DNA of 64,000 bases from NCBI GenBank assembly GCA_022749755.1, contig CM040453.1, positions 9,743,368 through 9,807,367 of the forward strand. The letters run 5' to 3'. How positions within the stretch are numbered: the first letter of the stretch is position 1; the number at the start of each line of letters is the position of its first letter. The notes under the pieces are model-generated. The model made no database searches, was not told the origin of the DNA, and saw only the letters and a list, made by a program, of their open reading frames with translations. Positions 47,191 to 56,929 of the stretch are shown here, in pieces. The stretch comes from Azadirachta indica (taxonomy: Eukaryota; Streptophyta; Magnoliopsida; Sapindales; Meliaceae). The translations under genes and the position numbers were made by a program.

Positions 47191-47475
47191 TGTTTTTTTG
47201 TTATCAGAACGAATGTTGATTGTAATGAAATTCTATTTATGTTATGATATTTTCTCATATTTGATTTTCAATTGTGTACACATTTATTAATTGAGAAATA
47301 TCATTTATGTTTGGACCTAGAATAAACATAGGGTTTATTCATTATTAATATTGATAACTGTTTAAGAGACATGATGCATAGTGATACATGGAAGATAATA
47401 CTCATTTATAGAGAACCTATCGCCATGATTCATATATTTTGTCTCTTATTATAGTAAATGATGAAATCATGGACC

Positions 47476-47486
47476 AAGTGGGAGAA
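47476..47486 (+). other. Polypurine tract
   Basis: aagtgggagaa lies immediately before the 3' LTR, the normal position and sequence type of the plus-strand primer in copia elements. Confidence 0.9.
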
Positions 47487-47920
47487 TGTTAGAATTTTTT
47501 AACTATAAGTGGCTCACGATTTTCATCATTTTAAGTGGGAACGTGTGTTGTACAGTTTCTGTCAGTTTTTGTGCAGTTTATTACATGTTCTAGCAATTGT
47601 TACACGTTCTGGCAGTTTTTGGCAATTAAATAGTTACATGTTCTAGCAGTTTCTAGTATTTTTTTATGGTTTCTGTGATGGGCAGAGCCTATAAATACAA
47701 CTTTTGGTTAGATCCCTATGCCAACAATTTCTTTTAAGAAATATATACCATCGTATAGAAATTGTAAGGTTTAAAAGAACTATAAACCAGTAATTTTTCA
47801 TCACCAGATTGTGAAAGACGACAATGGCAGGAGGTATGTCTTTTGGGTTTAATTTCGCATTTGATCTATATGCTATTATGATTAGTAAAGCATGCTAGAT
47901 CGTATATGAAATAGGTAATA
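47487..47920 (+). repeat. 3' LTR of the copia element
   Basis: 434 bp, aligned over its full length with the 5' LTR, with about 18 substitutions and one single-base indel in a T run. It keeps the TATA box and both ends. Confidence 0.92.
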
Positions 47921-48466
47921 ATATATGGTGTTATATATATATATATATATATATGTTGGAATATTTTTGAGATAAAGGTGATAGGCATTTATATTTATAA
48001 GGGAAAAGACAATAATTAAAGTTGCCCTATAGAGGCACATCTTCGAAAATATTGTAAATAAACAATTTTTCGTGATATTATTTCAATTTGAATTAAGAAG
48101 AATAAAAGATAGACCAAAATTAAAGGAAAGAAGACGGATGGGTGGAGATTATATATGTGAGTGTATATATTTTTTCAATGAAGGAGGTGTTGAAGATGAG
48201 TTGGAAATGAGTCTTGAAGGAAGAAAAGGCCTAAATAGTAATTAATTAATTCTTAATTAATTAATTAGTATTTTGTGTCACCATATATACTAATTTTAAT
48301 ATTATTAACCCCTCCAGATAAAAGCAAAAAGCAAGAAAGAGAATCAATTGTGAAGGGAGACTGATTTTTCAAGAATTAAAAAGAAAATCAAATAAATTGT
48401 TTTGTCTACGTTATAAGTAAGAAAAGAGTTGGTGAATTTAAAATGAAAAGCATTCTGTTGAAAGCA

Positions 48467-48496
48467 GAATATCCTAACCAGCTAGACTACAACGGA
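48467..48496 (-). pseudogene. 5' half of a tRNA-Glu gene (fragment)
   Basis: On the minus strand this reads as the first 30 nt of tRNA-Glu, beginning tccgttgtagtctag and running through the D arm to the start of the anticodon stem. It differs from the intact gene at 62071-62142 at about three positions. Nothing after nucleotide 30 is present. It is too short to fold as a tRNA. Confidence 0.8.
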
Positions 48497-49770
48497 TTGA
48501 TGTTTGCTGCTATAATTTTCAAGACCTAAACTATATTGTCACTTTGAATTTAGTGCATACATAATCAATCACAACAACAAAACCTATTTATATAATAAAA
48601 TTATTTTGAGCGTGAAGAAAACCGAACATGTTAAAATTATTACTTCATTTATTCACCCAACTAAATCTATAATTTTAAGTTAAAGTATGTTTACTGATAA
48701 GGATGTGTCTCTTAAGTGATTATAGAGCATGGTTTTTATAGAGGAAAATTTTTGTCGACTATTATAGTTGGTGGCATAAAGAAGTTATGAAAACTTTAAG
48801 TTTACGTGCGAAATTTAAAAAGGATTTTAATCTATTTAGCATAAATTGGTTAGGAATTAGAAAACATTCTTCTAATGAGATTAGGTAAATTGAAACTAGG
48901 TTGTTTAGGGTTTATCGAAGGAATTGGAAAGATTCATCTTTAAATAAGACTTGTAAAGATGTCATATGAACAAATTTATTGTAAAAGATTTCAGGCACGT
49001 GATAATAGAATTGTGAGTGTAAAAATTATTTAAAGAAAAAGTTGGAAAAACAATCCAGCAATCTTTTATGATGTTATTTCAATTGGAATTACTGATTGGT
49101 TTAACTATTATGAACTGTTAACTAAACTTAAATTTAATTCAATAAGTATATATAATTGAAAGAACATTAATGGGGAGATACACCCTAACCTAAGGGGTAC
49201 ATGTATATTCCCATATAGGGGCCATATATTTTAACAAAAAGGTCTTCCTGCACCTCTTTAATTGTCCACCATTTTCCTACTCCAATATTATGATGAATAC
49301 TTTATATTTTATGCATCAAATCTCCAAATGTTTGTTATAACTTTGTAGAAATAAAATGCTGATTTTGGCAAACTTGCGACGTTCGAGGATTTTCGGGTTT
49401 ACTTTTAATGTATGAGTATGATGCAGGCAAATGAACAGATACTTTATTATTATACTATATCATACATGATAATTAGCAGCTAGCGAAGGACCTGATGATT
49501 GCATGACTAGACTACAATAAATTGACGCTTGAGATTCTAATTTTCTATATCTGAACTATATTATACGATATTCACTACAACAAAACCTATGATATAATAA
49601 ATTATTTTGTAGCTCGAAGAAAACCCAACAGGTTAAAATTATTACTTCATTCATTCACTGAACTAAATCTATAATTTTAAGTTAAAGTATGTTTCCGAAC
49701 AATAATGTGTCTTTTAAGTGATTATAGAGCATGGTTTATAAAGGATAATCATTACCGAGTATGTTAGGTG
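48483..49770. repeat. Direct repeat pair, about 48483-48750 and 49505-49770
   Basis: Both segments begin with (g)ctagactacaa and share ttaaaattattacttcat, aactaaatctataatttt and aagtgattatagagcatgg in the same order and spacing, about 1.02 kb apart. Estimated identity is around 80%. The left copy starts inside the tRNA-Glu fragment, and the right copy keeps only its first dozen bases. Confidence 0.75.
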
Positions 49771-50087
49771 GATAATCTTAAGTTTATAAGAATGGATGGA
49801 TACTTAACATACTAATATTTTAGATGCATAGAAATGTGACCAATTAATTTTAACTTTAAATTTAGACGAGGATAACAATGTGAGTACTATTTTTGGGAAC
49901 TGCAATTTTACAAGTCTCTAATTAATCCTAACTAACTTCTAATTTCTTCATGCTTATATTAAAATCATGCAAATTTTAATTTCTGATACCTACTTAATTG
50001 AATGAAAATCTTTTATAAATAATTGACTGAAAATTATTTGAAGCACAAACTTCACATTTCTCTATTCCTTTCTTTCTTTTCTTTTTG

Positions 50088-50209
50088 TTCATTTGTCCCT
50101 TCATAGCACTGCTTATATCACCTCACAATTTTAATTTTTCTATGATATTTAGTTTAGTTGAGATTGTGTGGGTATTGTTATAAGCAGTGACTATGAAGGG
50201 GCACATGAA
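50088..50209. other. Long hairpin, possible MIRNA precursor or tiny MITE
   Basis: The left arm 50088-50117 pairs with the right arm 50179-50209 with about two mismatches and one bulged base. Weaker pairing continues inward (acctcacaat against attgtgtgggt) to a loop of about 35 bases. Total length is about 122 bases, in the size range of plant pre-miRNAs. No expression or target evidence can be seen from sequence. Confidence 0.35.
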
Positions 50210-50819
50210 TAAATAAATAAAATAGCTGTGCCAATTAAAAAAAAAACCCCAAACTAAAATATGTCAATTGATATTTAATTTAAAGTCTTGATAATTCTTA
50301 TCAAGCTAATTTATTTGGAGGCTCTATTATAAGAGTTTGTGATACATATTTTCCCATAAAATGAAATATCTTATTGATTAATAACAGTCCTTGATTTATA
50401 ATCTTCGACAAAGTAAAATATCTTGTTAATATACAACATTACAATGCTTAATAAATCTTAGTGTTGGGCTCGAAATATTGAAATCACCAACATCCGTAAT
50501 TTTGATTATAAGACATTATATTACACATGTAAAGACTTTTAACTATACAATAATTAACAATACGAGAAGCCATTTGTAATTAGAATGAGTTAAAATAATG
50601 TTAATATAAATTCTTGATGAAATCTTGATTGGTATGTACTTATTGATAAAGAAATTAGTAAATGACAAAAAAAATTAATTTTGTGGAAAAGTATCAATCG
50701 GAGTATGAATTAAACTTCAAGATGTGATATCATAATATTGACATGTAGTTGATAAGATATTTGACTTATGAGAAAATGAAAATAATTAATATGATAAATA
50801 GTGTGACCGTATTTCAATA

Positions 50820-51660
50820 TGAATTCATTAATTTTGTATCATGATTTTACTATGTCACATAATTGTCCTTTAATATTAGTAATATAGTTTTAGCTACAAA
50901 CTTTACTTCCTACATGGGGTACTATTTTAACAACCACGTGTATGAATTGACTCCATTTCCAAAGATTTTACAAGATAATTTTAAAAACTTAACTACTTGC
51001 TAAGATTGTGTTGAAAATTTAAAAAATTGCTATAGTAATAATATTGGTAAGAAAATAATATTATCATCTTACTTCTTCAAACTATTGCCACTAGCTGGTG
51101 TAATAGATCTTTGTCACATACTGCTCATGTGATAAAGTCATATGATGACCGTCACGATTTTAACTACTTTTGACCTCATTTTCATCATTTTTTTCTTGGA
51201 AATAATTATATTATTACATAAATTAAGAAATTTAAAGTCTAATGACTTGGACAGAAATTTATTTGGAGCAAGTCATTCACGACAAGCGATGAGCAGTGGC
51301 AATTAATTAATTAAATGTTAGTTCTTAAATACCTTATTATTAAGTTAATTGTTTGTGTAATTTGCGGCTATATATTTAGTTTCACAATACATTTTACAAG
51401 ATCTTGATAGAATTTTGATTGGCTTGTCAATAACTAAAAGAAACAATAAAAGAAAATTTTGTATTAATAGAAATATAAATTCAAAACCGTCCTGTAATAA
51501 TGTTGAAAATGTGGTTGATAAGATATTTCCTTTAGTGAGAAAATGAAAATAACATGATTAAGAGTACAACTGTATGTACAATTAACGATCACGTGTGTCT
51601 ATTTCAAAGATTTTACGAGAATTTTCATTACATAATTCTAGAAACTTCATTACTTGCCAA
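50820..51660 (+). repeat. Two relic copies of the dioxygenase promoter
   Basis: Segments at about 50820-51000 and 51500-51660 align with the region just upstream of the dioxygenase start (about 53500-53700). Shared blocks include aattgtc...gtaatatag, aaactttacttcc, tccaaagattttacaaga and cttaactacttgc. The two relics also share gttgataagatattt and gagaaaatgaaaataa. No coding sequence follows either relic. Confidence 0.65.
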
Positions 51661-52802
51661 CATCTTAAAAGAAAAGATCGATAATAATATTATCTCAAAA
51701 GAAAAGATTTTATCTGCACCCTTAGTTTAAATTAGTTTAAACATTTGTATTTAAACTGGTTATTGTTATTCTCTTTCTCATACTAGTATGAATTTATTCA
51801 ATAAATTTTATCACATAAATTAAAAGAATTATTTTTTATCACAAGAATTCAAATAATTATTTTAAAATTTTGGTGTTTAATCTAATATTTTGTTAATTAT
51901 TAACCATTTAAAACAAAAGTTATTGGATAATTAATCATATCTCGTAGTAACTTAATAAAAAAATAAACTTTCTTTCAACCAATATGTTTTCTTTGCAACA
52001 TAGAAGATTAACTATATATCTACACTAAATTCTCTATGATTAAATTGTTTTATGATTTGACACTTGAATGTCCTTATGCAAATATGTTAAGTATATCCAA
52101 GGTGGAGTTAGGCTGAATGTTCAGAGAGAGCCAAAATGTAATAATCTAAAATTTGAGGGATCAAAGCAACAAAAATGTAATTTAAAAGATTAAAATTAGT
52201 AATTTTTACACAAAAACTTTAAAATTTTATTAGGATCTCTACAGGTCCCGATGTGACTCCACAACTAAATATATCATCCAGTTATAATGGTAACTCGAGA
52301 TATATAAATGTAAAATTGATAGTGGAACAAGATCGAAGAAAAATAATTTATTATTATCGCTATAAACCTACTTTACAAAAGCACCATCACTCTTGGCTTG
52401 TTTTAATTATATTATTTTACAGTAATTTTTAAAAAATTGTTTCATTTACGAATAAATAGTTCAAATTCTTATCTCAGGTGAACCGAATATATTTAATGGG
52501 TTTTGTCGTGTCAATAAGTATTTCTAATTTTTGGTATTTGGGAAAATTTGAACATAAGAACTTCAAATCAAGCTTTAACTAATATTATATTAATTGTTGT
52601 CACTTAACCCAAGAACCATTGTTAGATAACTAATGGTCTCAAGAACTTGTTAAAAATCTAAAAATTTCTATAAACCAATATTTCTTCGCAATATTGAAGA
52701 TTAGCTACCTATACTAAAATTTTTACAATTAAGTTATTCTACAATTTAACACTTTAATAGCCTTACGTGTGCCAAGCTAGTTTTCGCGAATGTTTGAGAT
52801 AT

Positions 52803-53175
52803 GCATGCTTATCTCTTCTAGTAATCAATATTCAAATTGAACAATAATATAGATGAACTTCCAACTAATGTCTCCGCATGCTTATCTCTTCTAGTAATCA
52901 ATAGTCAATCAAATTGAACACTAATATAGATGAACTTCCAACTAATGTCTCTGCATGCTTATCTCTTCTAGTAATCAATATTCAAATTGAGCACTAATAT
53001 AGATGAACTTCCAACTGATGTCTCTTGCATTTTCAACATACTACTGTGCAATAATTGAATTATGGATTTCTTCTAGTAATCAATATTCAAATTGTACACT
53101 AATATAGATGAACTTCCAACGAATGTCTCTTGCATTTTCAACATACTATTGTACATTAATTGAATTATGGATTTC
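52803..53175. repeat. Tandem repeat array upstream of the dioxygenase gene
   Basis: Three units of 73-77 bases begin at 52803, 52876 and 52953 (gcatgcttatctcttctag ... gaacttccaactaatgtctc). They merge into two longer units of about 117 bases that add ttgcattttcaacatacta and tgaattatggatttc (about 53025-53175). The copies differ by a few bases. The array ends 566 bases before the dioxygenase ATG. Confidence 0.9.
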
Positions 53176-53673
53176 ATTAAGAGTGCGTAACTTAACCCTA
53201 ATTCACTGCAATCGACATTATCTGGTCATGAGGATTGATTTGATAAATTTATAAAATTAATTTACAGCGCTACAAGAAGACAAATCATTCGTTGTGAAGC
53301 CTACGAACCTTATTTTTTAGGGTGTTTTAATCACTTAAGTAGAGATAGTATCACTCTTGTCTTGCATGCACTAGTATTCCTGGACTTATTTTAATCGTAT
53401 TATTTTATGACAACATGAATTCATTAGTTTCAGATTCATTTTCAATTAATACTACTGTATATGATGCGATCATTAATAGTATAACTTTACACCAATCCAA
53501 ATTTATTAGTTTCGTGTCATAATTTTATCAGGTTATGATTAAATTAATTGTCATTTTTAAGTAATATAGAGTTCTTACAATTTATATGGGCCGTAAACTT
53601 TACTTCCCACAGTAACAATTATCTTATCCACAAAAGTGTCAATTACTTTCCAAGATTTAACAAGAATTCTCAC

Positions 53674-53681
53674 TATATAAA
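53674..53681 (+). promoter_or_regulatory. TATA box of the dioxygenase gene
   Basis: tatataaa lies 60 bases upstream of the ATG at 53741, giving a short leader of about 30 bases. Confidence 0.6.
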
Positions 53682-53740
53682 TCAACAAATTGCTTAACCA
53701 ATTACCTACATTGATCTTATACTGTGTTTGCTTTAGCAAT

Positions 53741-55416
53741 ATGGCGAGGTCCCTCAGCTCTCAGACCAAAATGGAATCGCTTTCAAGAATTTTCCGAGAA
53801 TTGGCAATCAAGGGGGAAGATTTACCAGAGAAATATATCTACAAAGGAAGAAATGCTGGAGTCCTGAATGCTTCTCTACCTTCCATGGAACTTCCGGTTA
53901 TTGACCTTGGTCTCCTCTCGTATCCATCACCTAACAATGAAGAACTTCAGAGACTTAGCTCGGCTCTCAGCTTTTTCGGCTGCTTTCAGGTATGGCATCA
54001 AACTTAATTTCCACTTAATAGTTAGTTATTTTATTTCGTAAAATATCTTACTTTTTACCATTTCATTAATTTGCTCATCCCAATCAAGAGAAAGTCTTAC
54101 ATGGGCTGCATGTCTTTATAGACTTCCCAATAAACTCCATGCATTTCTTTTGTCCTTCTTTCTCCTTCTGTTTTCTTTTCATCTACATATTATCATTAAT
54201 AGCTCCTTTTCAACTACGTAATTATATTGAATCTTATTTTTTCTACAAACACTTGCATGTTATCAAAATCTACACCAACAATTCAAGTCTCGATACCTTT
54301 GCTAATTGCATGATCGTTTTTTATCTTTAAGCAACTCTTTGTCAATAGTTAATTTATTTTCTAATCAATATTGTTGCTTAATTTACTCGAACAATTTACT
54401 CAGAGCTGTTAGGGATTGTGCAGGCTGTAAATCATGGAATAGAAACTGAATTTCTGGAAAAGGTTCGAGAAATTGCCCTTCAGTTTTTGCACTGCCTCCG
54501 GAAAAAAAGCCCAAAAATCCCACAAAAACCAGCGGCATTCACGGCTACAAGAATGATTTGATAACTGAGAATCAAACACTTGAATGGGCTTGCCGAATGA
54601 ACATTTTAGTCTGTCCTGAAGATCAACGTCAACTCGAATTTTGGCCTCAATATCCTGAAAATTTTAGGTAACTATTTAAGACTGCATTTAAGATTTAATA
54701 GCTTGTAATTTCAAGCAGTTAAAATGATGTGACAGTTTCTGCATGTTAACTACAACTGCAGGGAAATTTTAGATGAATATGGAATGAAGTTAAGGGTGGT
54801 ATCTGAAGATATCCTAAAGGCAATGGCAAAATCACTGAAGTTGGATGAAAATTGCTTTTTGGAAATGCAAGGAGAAAATTCATTAATTATTGCAAGATTC
54901 AATTATTTTCCACCATGTCCGAAATCTGATCAGGTTCTCGGTTTCAAGCCTCATACGGATGGATCAGCATTCACCATCATCTTGCCAGACAAACAAGTCG
55001 AAGGTCTTCAATTCCTCAACCATCAAAATCAATGGTATAAGCCTGCTACAACTCTCCCTCAAGCTCTTCTTGTTAACCTTGGCGACCAGGGAGAGGTAAG
55101 CAGATAGATATATACTACGGTATAATATTACTGAGTGTGAACGGAATTTGAATCTCAAATCTTTTTTCAGATAATGAGTAATGGGATGTTTAAGAGCCCG
55201 ATACACAGAGTGGTGACAAATTCAAAGAAGGAAAGGATTTCAGTAACAATGTTTTTTTCTCCAAATTCAGAGAAAGAGGTTGAACCGGTGAAAGAATTGA
55301 TCAGTGAGGAAAGGCCAAGATTATACATGAAACTCAAAGATTATCACAACTTCTATTTTCAAAGCTACTGGAAAGGGGAGTTGCCAATTGAAGCAGCAAG
55401 AATAAGATCTTGTTAA
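53741..55416 (+). pseudogene. 2-oxoglutarate/Fe(II)-dependent dioxygenase (DOXC class) with a frameshift
   Basis: Exons 53741-53989, 54424-54667, 54762-55095 and 55171-55416, with GT-AG introns at family-typical places. The family alignment (about 357 residues) is continuous except in exon 2. There the run of five T at 54484-54488 shifts the frame, so translation reaches a TGA within 30 codons, while the downstream family residues (SGIHGYKNDLITENQTLEW) lie in the next frame. Apart from this the gene looks sound: DIOX_N domain, iron ligands HTD (in FKPHTDGS) and the distal His in SPIHRVV, and the 2-oxoglutarate Arg in RIS. Splice sites and promoter are intact. It resembles SRG1-like oxidases of specialised or hormone metabolism; the substrate is unknown. 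A true one-base deletion or a homopolymer sequencing error are both possible. Confidence 0.85.
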
Positions 55417-56329
55417 TTAGAATATTTCTGCTAGTTATTGTGATGTGGGAATGAAATAAAAAAAACATCTCAGAATCTGCTATATGTAATCCATATGCTC
55501 TTTCGTTAAATAAAAGAGCGCAATAAATGTTTTGTAAACATTTTACTTTCATCATTTAGTATTAGTAGCTGCCTTATTACAATTTTTAATATTATATCAG
55601 TTATCCTATATTATTTCTCATGTAGTATTATGAGACTGCGTAATCCCAATGTGTACAAATGCATTATCTAAAATTATGCTTCTAGTAGAAACAGAAATGT
55701 ATACAAACAGAAAGATTTGAGATAGCAATCAATGTGTTTTACATAATTGATATTAATTAACTGCTAGCTTCTTGGTGTGAAAACTTAAGTATTGGAACTC
55801 AATAAGATATCATTCCCACGTGACCTTAAAATGCTAGAAACTAGTAATAATTTGACAATATCCAATAATTATTGCTGGATTGTATCATGCATGCGCTAGT
55901 ATAAAATAAAGTAAATAAGGATTGCCAATCTTTGACACCAATGTCATCATGATTAATTAATTGAATTTGGATATCTCAATTCAACTATATACAACGAGAT
56001 GAATCAATTTTTATTGAAGCATTATTGAATAATATTAAACGTTTTTTGTCAGTTTGAATAATTATAAGATAGTGGTATAATCTTAAAAGTAAGTTTTTAT
56101 TATACTTTTTTAAATTAATATATTGGAAAGAGCAAATAAGACAAGTATCTAATTAAAAGGATAAGAATTTATTTTTGGTATTGAATTTTTATTGATCAAA
56201 ATACAAGCTTTGAAGTTTTGACTTGTAATGGATAATATAAAATATAATAGAAGAATATATATTAAGTATCAATTATATATATATATAAACACACATATAT
56301 ATGTGATATAATTCTAAGAATCTAGTTAG

Positions 56330-56705
56330 TATAACTTTTCAAATAAATCTTTTTAAAGTAAACATTTTACCGGCAGAATTTTTATAAACAGAGTTTTTAA
56401 CAAAATTTTATTAATCGTTTAGTCATCACAAATGATTTTTTAAAAAAATTTAAGTAATTATTTTAATAAATAAATTTTTAATATTTTATTTTTAACAAAT
56501 ATTTTAAAATTTTTAAAATAAAATAATAATATTTTAAACAATTTTATTTTTTAAAAATGTTGGAAAAACTCTACTATCAAAAGCCCAAACTTTAGGCTTC
56601 TTCTAATAGAATTAACCGAACGATATCGAAAAATTTAAAAAAAAATTTATTATTAAAAAAACTCTTTAGCCAATGGAAAAACCAAATCAAACGGACACTA
56701 ATTCT
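56330..56705. repeat. Dispersed repeat, copy 2 (pair with 11575-11995)
   Basis: Shares with 11575-11995 the ordered landmarks 'agaatttttataaa', 'ctacta.caaaag' and a terminal 'caaa...ggcact/ggacact'. It ends in aaacggacact, a border often seen in plant non-autonomous DNA transposons. It is highly AT-rich and decayed. Confidence 0.4.
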
Positions 56706-56929
56706 TTTTAAAATTCTATATAAGATTAAAAATAAAGCTAAACTACCATTTTATTATATATAAATTACAATCTGAATCATACTAGACATTAGTTCTTTAG
56801 CCAATAAAACTAGATGTGATATTTACAAATTTAAATATTTCAAAATTGCTAGGATACATATCTCAAAGTAATGTATTTTGTCCGATTTCTTTAAAAAAAT
56901 TTCAACTATTGACATTACCAACCTAAGCT

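Larger units (their letters stand above)
41714..47920 (+). mobile_element. Ty1/copia LTR retrotransposon, full length but inactivated
   Basis: The structure is complete: 5' LTR 41714-42148, tRNA-Met primer site at 42151, long leader, gag, protease, integrase, reverse transcriptase and RNase H in copia order, polypurine tract at 47476, and 3' LTR 47487-47920. The flanking 5-bp duplication is atata at 41709-41713 and 47921-47925, which is weak evidence because the site is AT-rich. By hand count the LTRs differ at about 18 of 434 positions plus one indel, nearly all transitions. The insertion is therefore old (order of a million years or more). Stops and frameshifts in every coding block mean it cannot move on its own. 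It lies 258 bp downstream of the NPF stop codon in the same orientation. Confidence 0.95.
47921..53740. other. Intergenic patchwork of decayed duplications
   Basis: No coding gene is supported over 5.8 kb. Structures seen are listed separately: a tRNA-Glu half, a pair of about 260-bp direct repeats 1 kb apart, a hairpin at 50088-50209, relics of the dioxygenase promoter at about 50820-51000 and 51500-51660, a further diverged repeat pair (about 51940-52070 and 52640-52760) and a tandem array at 52803-53175. Confidence 0.6.

Noticed and set aside
41709..47925. The atata target-site duplication as firm proof of the copia insertion boundaries
   Set aside because: The flanks are TA-rich, so a 5-base match is expected often by chance. 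Boundaries rest on LTR identity, the primer site and the polypurine tract instead.
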